Source of the DNA: Pelagibacterium sp.
Lineage (GTDB): Bacteria; Pseudomonadota; Alphaproteobacteria; Rhizobiales; Devosiaceae
Assembly: GCA_002723255.1 (NCBI GenBank)
Contig: PBNW01000078.1
Span: 1 to 64,000 of the forward strand
DNA: 64,000 nt
Direction of reading: 5' to 3'
The notes under the pieces were generated by a model that made no database searches, was not told where the DNA came from, and was given only the letters and a program-made list of their open reading frames with translations. A program made the position numbers and the translations under genes. Numbering within the stretch: the stretch's first letter is position 1; each line of letters starts with the position of its first letter. This document shows, one piece after another, positions 17,576 through 26,912 of the stretch.

Positions 17576-17932
17576 TTGAAGTACACACTCCTGCTATTGT
17601 TTGCAGCGGCCTGCTTTGTGCCGCTTGGTGTCTCTCCGACATTTGCCCAGCAGGCAAACGACTGTGTTGACGTGCGCAATACAAGCAATACGGCGTTTTT
17701 CAAGAGCCAGATGTATAACGGATGCAACAAAACAATCGTTGTTCATTACTGCATGGCTAACGCCTGCCGATCGAGCTCGGGGTATTATACCTCATCGGAA
17801 ACGCTTTCGCCTGGAGAGAGCGCTCCGGTCGATACCGAAGGGAACGGTGTCTACTGGGCCGCTTGTGTTTATGAAGCGCCTGATTGGGACACACCGATCT
17901 CGGACTCATCGGGACGATTCCGGTGCGGCTAG
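17576..17932 (+). CDS. Small secreted cysteine-rich protein (unknown)
   Basis: 118 residues with a clear signal peptide (cleavage probably after TFAQ, about residue 23). The mature part of about 95 residues has six Cys, consistent with three disulfides, and is rich in Ser/Thr/Asn. No family is recognised. The start is TTG at 17576, supported by GGAGG 6 bases upstream; no ATG fits. Base composition is low for this genome: 87 G+C in 180 bases at 17581-17760, against 39 in 60 at 15001-15060 in ttcA. It is the first gene of a likely two-gene operon. Confidence 0.72.
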   Translation: MKYTLLLLFAAACFVPLGVSPTFAQQANDCVDVRNTSNTAFFKSQMYNGCNKTIVVHYCMANACRSSSGYYTSSETLSPGESAPVDTEGNGVYWAACVYEAPDWDTPISDSSGRFRCG

Positions 17933-17994
17933 CGCCATTCTTTGGGACTGCCGAGGTCGGTTCACCGCCACCTAACTCCAGGAAAGGAAAGGCA

Positions 17995-18312
17995 ATGACA
18001 GCGATCCGAACCATCGCCCTGGCCGCGACAGTGAGTCTTGTGCCGACATTTGTTTTGGCCCAATCGTGTCCCACGGCTGTAAACGGGGTGAGCATGGCGC
18101 AGACAATCGGTGAAGCCGGTGGCGCGGAAGCGCTCTTTGATGCGGCAAGCGCCCAGGTTCTTGAACTCGACAAATTTCTTGCCGAACTCGAACCGGCCCG
18201 AGGGCAGGGTATCCGAGAAGCCGAGATCGAAGCGCTCAGGAGCGAGGCGCTTGAACTGCGGGCGGCAAACGAGGCCCTCGCTGAAGCCGCCCGGTGTTAT
18301 ATGGGGCAATAG
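17995..18312 (+). CDS. Small exported helical protein (unknown)
   Basis: 105 residues with a signal peptide ending near FVLAQ (about 23). The mature part has one Cys near each end and a long Ala/Glu/Leu-rich helix, possibly coiled coil (LDKFLAELEP...EIEALRSEALELRAANEAL). It begins 62 bases after the cysteine-rich gene with a strong AGGAAAGGAAAGG ribosome-binding site, so it probably shares its transcript. No family is recognised. The exported pair may act in the periplasm with the receptor-like protein encoded divergently, but this is inference. Confidence 0.7.
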   Translation: MTAIRTIALAATVSLVPTFVLAQSCPTAVNGVSMAQTIGEAGGAEALFDAASAQVLELDKFLAELEPARGQGIREAEIEALRSEALELRAANEALAEAARCYMGQ

Positions 18313-18372
18313 CGCCACCAAAGGTGGCACGCGTGCATGGCCGGTTGGGCCAGCCGTTTTCAGGGTGAAAGG

Positions 18373-18410
18373 GAAGGGCCGTATGCTCAGGCGAGCACGC
18401 GGCCCTTTCC
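18373..18410 (+). terminator. Probable terminator after secreted-protein pair
   Basis: GAAGGGCCG...TGCTC pairs with GAGCA...CGGCCCTTTC (18373-18408), giving a long, slightly bulged stem with a short T-rich tail. A small GCCACC/GGTGGC hairpin also occurs at 18314-18328. Confidence 0.6.
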
Positions 18411-18420
18411 ATTTACGCTA

Positions 18421-18541
18421 GAGCCGAGGATTGATTGACTCAAATCCTTGGCTCCAAACCCTTGTTTTGTCGCGTGTCCGAACCGCAAAGCCATTTTCAT
18501 CCCCGATCGCGTCGAGGACATGGTTTTGCTGGACACGCTCC
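18421..18541 (+). repeat. Palindromic repeat, R-family copy 4 (right border of cassette)
   Basis: Begins GAGCCGAGGATT, which pairs with AATCCTTGGCTC around TTGATTGACTCA. The GTCGCGTGTCCGAACCGCAAA core follows, then GGTTTTGCTGGACACGCTC. It is a direct repeat of copy 3. Confidence 0.85.
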
Positions 18542-18754
18542 AGGACAATCGACATTGAGCTGATGGCGGCCTGCAAATGGCAGTTTGCTGCGTTTCCGGT
18601 GCTTACGTACCCGAACGTACGCTGCTCATAGCCCCGCGAGCTTAAGCTCGCCGGGCGTTTTTCCCTACATAAGGTCCACCGGACCTTCTGTAGCCGGTCA
18701 TCACTCTCGAAACCCGCCGTTTTCGACTCACCCTGAGCTGAATGTCGATTGGTC
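18542..18754 (+). repeat. S-family element 1: MITE-like, bounded by 16-bp inverted ends
   Basis: CAATCGACATTGAGCT (18546-18561) and AGCTGAATGTCGATTG (18736-18751) are inverted repeats with one mismatch. Inside are TGATGGCGGCCTGCAAA, TTCCGGTGCTTACGTAC, a perfect 16-bp palindrome around CTTAAG (GCGAGCTT/AAGCTCGC, near 18637-18652), a hairpin with AGGTCC/GGACCT arms, and CGCCGTTTTCGACTCACCCT. No coding capacity. It abuts the stop codon of the minus-strand MFS gene at 18755. Confidence 0.75.
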
Positions 18755-20014
18755 CTAGTGTTCGCCGCCGACCGGGGGGAGTTCGTCCTTGTATTCCTCG
18801 CCGACACCGAACAGCTTGCCATTTTCGGCAATCAGGATGAAGACGAGCGCGACGCAGCCGAGCACGAAATATCCCGCAGCGATGGGCGTTATGGTGCCGT
18901 TGTAGAACTGACCGATCACGGTTCCGATCAGGGCGCCGCCCACTGTCTGGATCAGGCCGAATACGGCCGAAGCGGTGCCTGCAACCCTGCCGAGCGGTTC
19001 CATGGCCAGTGAATTTACATTGGCCATCGTCCAGCCGAACATGAACATGATGACGGCAAGGAAGGCCAGGAACAGCCAGAGCGGCATGAACCCGGTGAGC
19101 GAGACCATAAGCCAGATGCCGCTCATGATGGTGAAGACCAGCATGGCGCCATGGCTCAGCCGGCGCATGCCGATTTTCCGGACCATGCGGGAGTTGGTGT
19201 AGGACGAGATCGACATCAGGCCGGCGATTGCGGCAAAAGCGACCGGGAAATAGGCGCCCAGATCGTAGATATCGACATAGATCTGCTGGGCCGTGCTGAT
19301 GAAGCCGAAGAGGGCGCCGAACACGAACATGGCCGAAAGCCCGTAGCTGAAGGCCATCTTGTTGGTGAAGACGAGCCGAAAGCCTTCAATGATGATCGCC
19401 GGGCGCAGTTCGCGGCGGTTCTCGGGCCGCAATGTTTCGGGCAGGCGAATGAATGCCCAGACCGTGATGACAAATCCCAGGGCGGCCATGAAAAAGAAAA
19501 TGTATTCCCACGGTCCGGTCAGCAAAAGCACCTGGCCGATTGCGGGCGCTATCACCGGAATGATCATGAATACCATAAAGACCAGCGACATGACTTCGGC
19601 CATCGCCCTGCCGCCAAACCTGTCGCGCACCAGCGAGGTGGCGATCACGCGGGTGGAGGCGGCGCCAAGGCCCTGAACGAAGCGCAGAACCAGAAGCGTC
19701 GCGAAGGTCGGCGAGAACGCAGCCGCAAAGGCGGCGATAACGTAGATCGTCAGGCCAACCATGAGCGGAGCGCGGCGTCCGAAACGGTCCGACAGTGGGC
19801 CGAAGGCAATCTGCGCCGCGCCGAACCCGAGCATATAGGCGGTCAGCACGTAATGGCGGTCGTTTTCATTCATCACGCCCAGCGCCTCGCCCATATAGGG
19901 CAGCGCAGGCAGCATGACGTCGATAGCCATGGCATTGAGCGCCATTAGCCCTGCAACAAGGGCAATGAATTCTGGCCGGGAAACGTCCCGGGTCACTGTC
20001 GTCGTGGTCGTCAT
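18755..20014 (-). CDS. Bcr/CflA-type MFS drug exporter
   Basis: Twelve-TM proton antiporter of 419 residues. The N-terminal half has ALNAMAIDVMLPALPYMGEALG and FGPLSDRFGRRAP (motif A). RFVQGLGAASTRVIATSLVRDRFGG is diagnostic for the Bcr/CflA family (bicyclomycin, chloramphenicol and related export). The ATG at 20014 is preferred over a TTG 7 codons upstream. It is followed downstream by the S element and not by a classic terminator. Confidence 0.9.
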   Translation of the reverse strand: MTTTTTVTRDVSRPEFIALVAGLMALNAMAIDVMLPALPYMGEALGVMNENDRHYVLTAYMLGFGAAQIAFGPLSDRFGRRAPLMVGLTIYVIAAFAAAFSPTFATLLVLRFVQGLGAASTRVIATSLVRDRFGGRAMAEVMSLVFMVFMIIPVIAPAIGQVLLLTGPWEYIFFFMAALGFVITVWAFIRLPETLRPENRRELRPAIIIEGFRLVFTNKMAFSYGLSAMFVFGALFGFISTAQQIYVDIYDLGAYFPVAFAAIAGLMSISSYTNSRMVRKIGMRRLSHGAMLVFTIMSGIWLMVSLTGFMPLWLFLAFLAVIMFMFGWTMANVNSLAMEPLGRVAGTASAVFGLIQTVGGALIGTVIGQFYNGTITPIAAGYFVLGCVALVFILIAENGKLFGVGEEYKDELPPVGGEH

Positions 20015-20032
20015 GGGATACCCTGGAAATGG

Positions 20033-20061
20033 CAAGGCCGGGACTCATCGGCCCGGCCTTG
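20033..20061 (-). terminator. Hairpin between two MFS genes, possible terminator
   Basis: CAAGGCCGGG (20033-20042) pairs perfectly with CCCGGCCTTG (20052-20061). The U-rich tail on the minus strand is weak (CCATTTCC), so it may only attenuate read-through from the upstream MFS gene. Confidence 0.5.
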
Positions 20062-20111
20062 TTGGTAAAGCTTGAACCCCTCTGTCGGGTTTGGCAACCC
20101 TAAAATCGGCA

Positions 20112-21347
20112 CTAGCCGATGGAAGCGGGCTGGGGGGCGATGAAGGCGGGCGCCTTGCCCTCCCTGATCGGTATGTGAATTGCCGCGGACAGCAGGCCGA
20201 TGACGATGCCCAGATACCACACCGCATAGTAGTCGCCGGTCATGTCGTAGGACAGGCCGCCGAGCCAGACACCAAAGAACGAGCCGATCTGGTGGGAGAG
20301 AAAGGCCACGCCATAGAGCATGCCCATATAGCGCGGGCCGAAGAACAGGCTGACGAGCCCGGCGGTCAGCGGCACTGTGGCCAGCCAGAGCATGCCCAGG
20401 GTTGCCGCATAGATATAGGCGCTGACCTCGGTTATGGGCAGCAAAAGGAAGGCGGCGGTGCCGACGGCGCGCAGCAGATAGATCACCGAAAGCAGGATCT
20501 GCTTGGGCAATCTATCGCCCAGCCAGCCGGCCATAAGCGAGCCTGCGACGTTGAACAGGCCGATCAGCCCCAGCGCCCAGGAACTGGCTTCCGGTGTCAG
20601 CCCGCACTGGACGAGGAAGGCGGGGAAGTGGACAGTGATGAAGGCCAGATGGAAGCCGCAGACGAAAAAGCCGATGACCAGCAGGCGATAGGAGCCATGG
20701 CCGAGCGCCTTGGAGAGCGCCTGCATGAAGGGCATATCGGCATCGCCGGGCGCGCTGTTTGTCTGGCCGCGCAGCATTGTCGAGAGCGGGACGACCAGCA
20801 GGATGATCAGCCCGAGATAGACCAGCGCACTCTGCCAGCCGAAATTGGAGATGAAGGCCTGTCCGAGCGGGGCGAAAACGAACTGGCCCATCGACGAGGC
20901 GGCGGTGGCTATGCCGAAGACGAAGGAGCGCTTTTCGGGCGGAACGGCGCGGCCGAAGGCGGCCATGACCACGCCGAACGAAGCCGTGCCGATGCCGACG
21001 CCCATCAAGACGCCGCCGGTGAGCATGAACATGCCTTCGGTTGGCGTGATCGACCACAAAAACAGGCCAAGTGCGTAAACCAGCGCGCCGCCGGCCAATA
21101 CGCGACCGGTGCCGAATTTGTCGGCCATGCCGCCCGCGAAAGGCTGGGTAATGCCCCAGACAAGGTTCTGGATGGCCAGCGCCATGGCAAAACCCTCACG
21201 CGACCAGCCGAGGTCCTCGGTCATGGGCAGAAGGAAAATACCGGAGGTGGAGCGGGCGCCAAAGGTCACCATGGCGATGAAACAGCCGGCCACGATGATG
21301 ACAGGCAAGGGAACCGGCAGGGCGCGGCGGGTGGTTGTGGCGGACAT
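20112..21347 (-). CDS. MFS transporter, monocarboxylate/oxalate-formate antiporter-like
   Basis: 411 residues, twelve predicted TM helices. Its features, such as GIFLLPMTEDLGWSREGFAMALAIQNLVWG and ITQPFAGGMADKFGTGRV, resemble the OFA/MCT-like branch of MFS permeases, which often move organic acids. The substrate is unknown. It faces the Bcr-like gene as the upstream partner on the same strand with a hairpin between, so the two are probably only weakly co-transcribed. Confidence 0.85.
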   Translation of the reverse strand: MSATTTRRALPVPLPVIIVAGCFIAMVTFGARSTSGIFLLPMTEDLGWSREGFAMALAIQNLVWGITQPFAGGMADKFGTGRVLAGGALVYALGLFLWSITPTEGMFMLTGGVLMGVGIGTASFGVVMAAFGRAVPPEKRSFVFGIATAASSMGQFVFAPLGQAFISNFGWQSALVYLGLIILLVVPLSTMLRGQTNSAPGDADMPFMQALSKALGHGSYRLLVIGFFVCGFHLAFITVHFPAFLVQCGLTPEASSWALGLIGLFNVAGSLMAGWLGDRLPKQILLSVIYLLRAVGTAAFLLLPITEVSAYIYAATLGMLWLATVPLTAGLVSLFFGPRYMGMLYGVAFLSHQIGSFFGVWLGGLSYDMTGDYYAVWYLGIVIGLLSAAIHIPIREGKAPAFIAPQPASIG

Positions 21348-21457
21348 AGTCAGGATTCCGTTTGTATCGCCGGGCGACGATAAAGACTTCCGCGCACGTC
21401 ACAAACGAAAAAGCACGATGGGTATCATCAATATGATTGATTTGAGAAAGCCCGACG

Positions 21458-21490
21458 GCAAAACGGCCCCAAGCATGGCTTGAGGCCGTT
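21458..21490 (-). terminator. Terminator of grxD operon
   Basis: AACGGCC (21462-21468) pairs with GGCCGTT (21484-21490), with an inner AAGC/GCTT stem. The minus-strand tail is TTTTGCC. Confidence 0.75.
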
Positions 21491-21512
21491 CAAATGGCGA
21501 CAGTTCGGCCGA

Positions 21513-21848
21513 TCAGGCGGTCTGCTTGACCGGAATGCCGGCGTTTTCGAAATGGGTCTGGAGTTCGCCGGCCTGGAACATCTCGCGGATGATGTCGCAG
21601 CCGCCGACAAATTCGCCCTTGACGTAAAGCTGGGGAATTGTGGGCCAGTTGGAATAGTCCTTGATGCCCTGACGCAGCTCGTCGGTTTCAAGAACGTTGG
21701 CGGATTTGTAATCGACGCCGAGATAGCTCAGAATCTGGACCACCTGTCCGGAAAATCCGCACTGGGGAAAATCGGGCGTGCCCTTCATGAACAGGAAGAC
21801 GTCGTTGGACTTCACCTGTTCGTCGATAAATGCGTTGATGTCACTCAT
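21513..21848 (-). CDS. grxD: Monothiol glutaredoxin (Grx4 type)
   Basis: CGFS-type monothiol glutaredoxin of 111 residues, which carries 2Fe-2S clusters and partners with BolA proteins. The CGFS motif is residues 30-33 after KGTPDFPQ, and the glutathione-binding segments [19 protein letters not shown] follow. The ATG at 21848 is used because the in-frame codon before it is TTG and AAGGAC lies at a suitable distance. It is the last gene of the bolA-DUF6665-grxD group, an arrangement common in Hyphomicrobiales. Confidence 0.95.
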   Translation of the reverse strand: MSDINAFIDEQVKSNDVFLFMKGTPDFPQCGFSGQVVQILSYLGVDYKSANVLETDELRQGIKDYSNWPTIPQLYVKGEFVGGCDIIREMFQAGELQTHFENAGIPVKQTA

Positions 21849-21949
21849 CAAAATGTCCTTTCGGCCCGTTGGGGAGGTTCGGGGCGTTGATCGGCGTTTC
21901 CCGATAGATAGGGGATGATGGTGGCCATGTCGAGGTCACCGTGTTCAAA

Positions 21950-22264
21950 TCAGCGGTGAACGGCGCCAAGCCCGTTGAGCACTTCGCGCGGAATGGCGAA
22001 GGCGGCGATCACGTCCTGATGGCGCTTGAAGCCGCACAACTCACGCTGGACGAAATAGGCCCAGACGGCATTTTGCGCGGCGGTGAGTTGGTCAGTGCGC
22101 TGGCCGGGCGTAGCGGCATTATAGGCAGCGACGGTTTTGGCCACCCGCTGTTCGGCGGCGCCGAGCGAGGCGGCGCGTTCGCCCATGATCTCGTTTTCGA
22201 GAACGGCGTGGCCGCCTTCGGGATTGACGGCCTTGATGAGATCGAGGCTGTCGCGCAAGCTCAT
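21950..22264 (-). CDS. DUF6665-like small protein
   Basis: 104-residue soluble helical protein of unknown function, found between bolA and grxD. It contains GHAVLENEIMGERAASLGAAEQRVAKTVAAY, which I associate with DUF6665, though from memory and not a search. It starts 7 bases after the bolA stop, so it is in the same operon. Its place suggests a link to the Grx-BolA Fe-S pathway, but nothing in the sequence proves this. Confidence 0.75.
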   Translation of the reverse strand: MSLRDSLDLIKAVNPEGGHAVLENEIMGERAASLGAAEQRVAKTVAAYNAATPGQRTDQLTAAQNAVWAYFVQRELCGFKRHQDVIAAFAIPREVLNGLGAVHR

Positions 22265-22271
22265 TTCAGGA

Positions 22272-22505
22272 TCAATCGGGCGCGTTGGTGGTCAGCGCCA
22301 AAGCGTGCAACTCGCCGCCCATATTGCCCTTTAGCGCCTGATAGACAAGCTGATGCTGCTGCACGCGGGATTTTCCGCGGAAGGTTTCAGAGGTGACGGT
22401 CGCGGCGTAATGGTCGCCATCGCCGGCCAGGTCGCGGATATCAACCTGTGCATCGGGAAGCGCCTGTTTGATAAGGGTCTCGATTTCGGCTGCATCCATT
22501 GGCAT
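22272..22505 (-). CDS. BolA-family protein
   Basis: 77-residue BolA/IbaG-like protein that binds monothiol glutaredoxin through a shared Fe-S cluster. The signature is SETFRGKSRVQQHQLVYQALKGNMGGELHALAL, with the conserved C-terminal His (GELHAL). The start at 22505 (MPMDAAEIE) has GAAAGAAAG 8 bases upstream; the second ATG two codons later is also possible. It lies 46 bases after purL and is probably co-transcribed with it. Confidence 0.9.
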   Translation of the reverse strand: MPMDAAEIETLIKQALPDAQVDIRDLAGDGDHYAATVTSETFRGKSRVQQHQLVYQALKGNMGGELHALALTTNAPD

Positions 22506-22551
22506 GTGAGGCACTTTCTTTCTTGTCGTGCTGTGGTGAGCACGTCGGAAC

Positions 22552-24762
22552 CTAGTTGATTGTAGCGCCGATGAAGGTCGGAAACCAGCCTTCATAGGCG
22601 GCGTTGAGGTCTGTGACCGATATGGACCGGGCCGCGCCAAGCTTCAAGGTATCGCCGCCCGTGGCGCCGATAATGGTGGCGGAAACGGGCGATCCGGCGA
22701 CGATTTCCCCGGCCAGGTCGGCGGAGGCCGTGACGATATAGCGGCCCTGATCTTCGCCGAACCAGGTGGCAAGGGTCTCGTGCTCGGGTGCGGCGATTTC
22801 AGCGCCGATGCCCGATTTGATCGCTGCCTCGGCGAGGCCCAGAGCGAGACCGCCGTCGGACAGATCGTGGGCCGAGCGGATTTTTCCCGCGCGGATGAGG
22901 GAAAGCACGAAAAGCCCGGCCTTTTTCTCGTGATCGAGATCGACATAGGGCGCGGTGCCCTCGCGACGGCCCAGAACGTCGCGCAGATAGGCCGATTGGC
23001 CGAGATGGCTGCCCCAATTTTCCGGCGCGCCGATCAGGACGATGACATCGCCTTCGCGGGCGAAACCGGAGCGGGCCATCTTGGCATTGTCTTCGATCAG
23101 GCCGACGCCGGCGATGGTGGGGGTGGGCAGGATGCCGCGGCCGTTGGTTTCGTTATAGAGCGAGACATTGCCCGAAACGATGGGGAAATCGAGCGCGGTG
23201 CAGGCTTGGCCGATGCCTTTGATGGCGTGGACGATCTGGCCCATGATTTCGGGGCGTTCGGGATTGCCGAAATTGAGATTGTCGGTGGCGGCGAGCGGTT
23301 CGGCGCCCGTCGCGATCAGGTTGCGCCAGCATTCAGCAACGGCCTGCTTGCCGCCCTCGAAGGGATCGGCTTCGCAATAGCGCGGATTGACGTCCGAGGA
23401 GAAGGCCAGCGCCTTGGTGGGGTGGCCTTCGACGCGGACCACGCCGCCATCGCCGCCCGGGGTCTGGAGCGAATTGCCCTGGATGAGCGTATCGTACTGC
23501 TCATAGACCCAGCGGCGCGAGGAGTGATTGGCCGAGCCGAGCAGCGCCAGCAGGGCGTCAGCGATATCTGCGTCCGGTACGGTCGCCGGGTCGAGCGGGG
23601 CGGGCAGAGCAGGGACAACCCAGGGGCGGTCGTATTCGGGAGCCTCGTCGCCCAGATCCTTGATGGGAAGGTTGGCCACTTCTTCGCCCTGGAACAACAC
23701 GCGGAAGCGCAGATCGTCGGTGGTCTTGCCGACGGTGGCGAAATCGAGTTCCCACTTTTCGAACACGGCGCGGGCCTGGGCTTCCTTTTCGGGATGCAGA
23801 ACCATGAGCATGCGCTCCTGGGATTCCGAGAGCATCATCTCGTAGGGCGTCATGCGATCTTCGCGCACGGGTACGGCATCGAGATTGAGCTCGATCCCCA
23901 GATCGCCCTTGGCGCCCATTTCGACGGCCGAACAGGTGAGCCCTGCCGCGCCCATATCCTGAATGGCGATCACCGCACCGGTTTTCATCAATTCGAGGCA
24001 GGCTTCGAGCAGGCGCTTTTCGGTGAAGGGGTCACCGACCTGGACGGTGGGGCGCTTTTCCTCGATGTCGTCGCCAAATTCGGCCGAGGCCATCGTGGCG
24101 CCGCCGACGCCATCGCGGCCGGTCTTGGCGCCGAGATAAACGACGGGCAGGCCGACGCCCTTGGCTTCGGAGAGGAAGATCTTGTCGGCATCGGCAAGGC
24201 CGGCGGCAAAGGCGTTGACGAGGATGTTGCCATTGTAGCGGGCATCGAACTGGACTTCGCCGCCAACGGTCGGGACGCCGAAGGAATTGCCATAGCCCCC
24301 GACACCGGCCACCACGCCTGAGACGAGGTGCTTTGTCTTTTCGTGATCGGGCTCACCAAAGCGCAGGGCGTTCATCGCCGCGATGGGGCGGGCGCCCATC
24401 GTAAAGACGTCACGCAGAATGCCGCCCACGCCGGTCGCCGCGCCCTGATAGGGCTCGATAAAGGACGGATGGTTGTGCGATTCCATCTTGAAGACGACCG
24501 CCTGACCATCCCCGATATCGACAACGCCCGCATTTTCGCCCGGACCCTGCAGGACGCGCGGGCCCTTGGTGGGCAGGGTCTTGAGCCATTTTTTCGAGCT
24601 CTTGTAGGAACAGTGTTCGTTCCACATGGCCGAGAAAATACCGAGTTCGGTGAACGTCGGTTCACGCCCGATCAGGTCGAGAATCTTCTGGTATTCGTCG
24701 GGCTTGAGGCCGTGATTGGCGACGAGTTCGGGGGTGATTTCGATATCGTTGCGGAGGGTCAT
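22552..24762 (-). CDS. purL: Phosphoribosylformylglycinamidine synthase, PurL subunit
   Basis: Large ATP-dependent subunit of FGAM synthase (736 residues), the Bacillus-type small PurL that works with separate PurQ and PurS. It has the duplicated PurM-like fold: EHCSYKSSK near residue 50, [42 protein letters not shown], and a second repeat beginning about residue 440. No frame breaks. It lies 61 bases downstream of purQ on the same strand, so purQL are probably one transcript leading into bolA-grxD. Confidence 0.97.
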   Translation of the reverse strand: MTLRNDIEITPELVANHGLKPDEYQKILDLIGREPTFTELGIFSAMWNEHCSYKSSKKWLKTLPTKGPRVLQGPGENAGVVDIGDGQAVVFKMESHNHPSFIEPYQGAATGVGGILRDVFTMGARPIAAMNALRFGEPDHEKTKHLVSGVVAGVGGYGNSFGVPTVGGEVQFDARYNGNILVNAFAAGLADADKIFLSEAKGVGLPVVYLGAKTGRDGVGGATMASAEFGDDIEEKRPTVQVGDPFTEKRLLEACLELMKTGAVIAIQDMGAAGLTCSAVEMGAKGDLGIELNLDAVPVREDRMTPYEMMLSESQERMLMVLHPEKEAQARAVFEKWELDFATVGKTTDDLRFRVLFQGEEVANLPIKDLGDEAPEYDRPWVVPALPAPLDPATVPDADIADALLALLGSANHSSRRWVYEQYDTLIQGNSLQTPGGDGGVVRVEGHPTKALAFSSDVNPRYCEADPFEGGKQAVAECWRNLIATGAEPLAATDNLNFGNPERPEIMGQIVHAIKGIGQACTALDFPIVSGNVSLYNETNGRGILPTPTIAGVGLIEDNAKMARSGFAREGDVIVLIGAPENWGSHLGQSAYLRDVLGRREGTAPYVDLDHEKKAGLFVLSLIRAGKIRSAHDLSDGGLALGLAEAAIKSGIGAEIAAPEHETLATWFGEDQGRYIVTASADLAGEIVAGSPVSATIIGATGGDTLKLGAARSISVTDLNAAYEGWFPTFIGATIN

Positions 24763-24823
24763 TTCAGCCAGTCGTCAATGAGGAACCGGGGCGTTGAGCA
24801 TTTCCACCTGGTGTGCGGACACT

Positions 24824-25483
24824 CTAGTTGAGAAGGCCGGCGAACAGGTTCTTGCCGTCCTCGCCGCCATGGGCAGGTTCGATCAGGTTTTCGGGGTGGG
24901 GCATCAGGCCCAGAACGTTGCCGCGGGCGTTGGTGATGCCGGCGATGTTGTTGATCGAGCCATTGGGGTTGGTTTCCGCAGTATAGCGGAACACCACCTG
25001 GCCATTGTCCTCGAGCGCGGCGATCGTATCGTTATCGGCGAAGTAATTGCCGTCGTGGTGGGCGACAGGGCAGCGGAACACCTGGCCCTGCTCATAGCGG
25101 CGCGAGAAAGCGGTGTTGGCGTTGGCGACTTCGAGGTTGACCTCGCGACAAACGAATTTGAGCGAGGCGTTGCGCATCAGCGCGCCGGGAAGGAGCCCGG
25201 CTTCGGTCAGGATCTGAAAGCCGTTGCAGACGCCGAGGACGTGAACGCCTTTTTCGGCCCGTTCGCGGATCACATCCATCATGGGCGAGCGGGCGGCGAT
25301 GGCGCCGCAGCGCAGGTAATCGCCGTAGGAAAAGCCGCCGGGAATGACAATCAGGTCAACATCGGGCAGTTCGGCATCCTTGTGCCAGACGACAGCGGGC
25401 GGCGTGCCGCCAATCTTTGTCAGCGCCGCGATCATGTCGCGTTCGCGGTTGAGGCCGGGAAAGACAACGACTGCGGACTTCAT
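24824..25483 (-). CDS. purQ: Phosphoribosylformylglycinamidine synthase, glutaminase subunit PurQ
   Basis: Class I glutamine amidotransferase of 219 residues that delivers ammonia to PurL. The nucleophile Cys is in [11 protein letters not shown], and His and Glu of the triad are in [11 protein letters not shown]. The oxyanion region FPGLNRERD is at the N-terminus. It is separated from the acyltransferase gene by a terminator, so it must have a promoter in the 25484-25552 interval. Its usual partner PurS is encoded about 1.6 kb upstream. Confidence 0.97.
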   Translation of the reverse strand: MKSAVVVFPGLNRERDMIAALTKIGGTPPAVVWHKDAELPDVDLIVIPGGFSYGDYLRCGAIAARSPMMDVIRERAEKGVHVLGVCNGFQILTEAGLLPGALMRNASLKFVCREVNLEVANANTAFSRRYEQGQVFRCPVAHHDGNYFADNDTIAALEDNGQVVFRYTAETNPNGSINNIAGITNARGNVLGLMPHPENLIEPAHGGEDGKNLFAGLLN

Positions 25484-25552
25484 CGCGCTGGGTCTCGCTT
25501 TTTAGATATTGGGGCTGGCACCGGATGGGCGCCTTGTCGGGATTCTGGCCGC

Positions 25553-25595
25553 AAAAAGCAAGGGGATTCGTACGCTTTCACATACGAATCCCCTT
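25553..25595 (-). terminator. Terminator of acyltransferase gene
   Basis: A perfect 13-bp stem (AAGGGGATTCGTA at 25560-25572 with 25583-25595) carries a 10-base loop and is followed on the minus strand by GCTTTTTGC. Confidence 0.85.
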
Positions 25596-25662
25596 CAAGT
25601 TCGCGTGGTCGCGCTTCCGAACCCGATATGTGGTCTTAAAGCCCCTCAGCGTTGAAGTGAGC

Positions 25663-26748
25663 CTATTCGGCCGGGGCGGGAGCCGGGCGCTGTGCCCAGC
25701 GGCTGCCGGGTGCGCCGGGCAGGTGCGCCCAGGCGGGCCGTTCGAAGAGGAACTTGCCCAAGCCTGTCTTGCCGATGATCCAATAGAGGATGAGGGGGCA
25801 GACGACTGCGACGATCAGGCAGGCAAGGCTGGCAATACCCGCATCGATCTGGGGAACGAAGCGCAGCAGTATCGTACGGAAGCTGCCCATGGGGATGACG
25901 AAGCTGAGATAGATGACGATGGAATGGGCACCCATCCAGCGCAGCCAGTCCATGGCGGCGAGGCGGGCGAGCAACACTGCGGCCGCGCAGATGGCGGTGG
26001 CACCGGCCATGGCCATGAGGAAATGGGCGCCGGGGATGTTGTCGACGCCGCTGGTCACCACACCATAAGTGACCGAATGACCCGGCGAGAACACCAGAGC
26101 GCCATTGGCCAGTGCCCAGGCTGCAAGCCCTGCAACGGCGAGGGCGGGATGGGACTGGATCCAGTCTGCCAGCTTGAAGATAGCCGGTGCCAGAGCGTAA
26201 CCGGCGTAGAAATAGACGAAATACTCGGCCACGTAGTTGACGATGGAAATTGGCGTTGCGACCGGGGCGATGGAAGCTGCGGCAGCTACGATCAGCACGG
26301 CGATGTGGGGTACACGCAACTGAAAGAGCAACTTGGCGATCAGGCCATAGATGGCCAAGGCATAGATGAACCACAAGATCGAATAGGGCTCGTAGACGGC
26401 GCTGGCCATGAGGGCGAGCGTGCCGGCAGGGTCGCGGTCGACGATCAGATGCTTGAAGGCGATCAGGATCACGGCCCAGAGCGCATAGAAATAGAGGTAG
26501 TGGACAACGCGCCGGTCGGTGAAATTGCGCCAGGGGCGGGCGATGACCGCCGAAAGGAAAAGCCCCGAAACGAGGAAGAATTCGGGCATGCGGAAGGGGG
26601 TTGCGAAGCCGAGAATGTAGTGCATGAAGCCGACGCGCTCGGTCGCTTCGCCCACGCCGTAGGTTGAATGCATCATCACAACGAGAATGATGGAAAGGCC
26701 CTTGGCCACATCGACCCAGGCGTGGCGTGGTTTGGCAGTGTCAGTCAT
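25663..26748 (-). CDS. Acyltransferase 3 family membrane protein
   Basis: Integral membrane acyltransferase (361 residues, about ten TM helices) of the OafA/OpgC-type family that O-acylates surface glycans. The N-terminal WVDVAKGLSIILVVMMHSTYG contains the family's catalytic His region, and FATPFRMPEFFLVSGLFLS carries the conserved RMPxFFxxSGxF block. It is inserted between purS and purQ, with terminators on both sides, so it is a separate unit. The ATG at 26748 is chosen because the family N-terminus begins 8-10 residues later. The glycan target is unknown. Confidence 0.87.
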   Translation of the reverse strand: MTDTAKPRHAWVDVAKGLSIILVVMMHSTYGVGEATERVGFMHYILGFATPFRMPEFFLVSGLFLSAVIARPWRNFTDRRVVHYLYFYALWAVILIAFKHLIVDRDPAGTLALMASAVYEPYSILWFIYALAIYGLIAKLLFQLRVPHIAVLIVAAAASIAPVATPISIVNYVAEYFVYFYAGYALAPAIFKLADWIQSHPALAVAGLAAWALANGALVFSPGHSVTYGVVTSGVDNIPGAHFLMAMAGATAICAAAVLLARLAAMDWLRWMGAHSIVIYLSFVIPMGSFRTILLRFVPQIDAGIASLACLIVAVVCPLILYWIIGKTGLGKFLFERPAWAHLPGAPGSRWAQRPAPAPAE

Positions 26749-26843
26749 ATCGCGTCCCCAAAGCAAGATTTGGGGCGATCATAGTTCAAGGCACTAAACG
26801 GCGCCTTTCACCAATGATAACAACTGGAAGCGTGGTTAAGAAT

Positions 26844-26878
26844 GCGAAAAGGCCGGAGGGATGCTCCGGCCTTTTCGC
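26844..26878. terminator. Bidirectional terminator after purS/small ORF
   Basis: A perfect 15-bp stem (GCGAAAAGGCCGGAG at 26844-26858 with 26864-26878) encloses a 5-base loop, with T-rich runs in both directions. Confidence 0.85.
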
Positions 26879-26912
26879 GAAAAATCGTGCCGCCCGGGGG
26901 CGGGTGGGGTGT

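Noticed and set aside
20091-21383. Long plus-strand open frame opposite the MFS gene
   Set aside because: Composition is mirror-image of a membrane protein (Gln/Glu/Gly/Asp-rich); shadow frame.
22780-24321. Long plus-strand open frame opposite purL
   Set aside because: Shadow of purL; no domain recognised.
25598-25645. Seventh R-family copy (TGGTCGCGCTTCCGAACC)
   Set aside because: Only a partial core is present and the complementary arm is missing.
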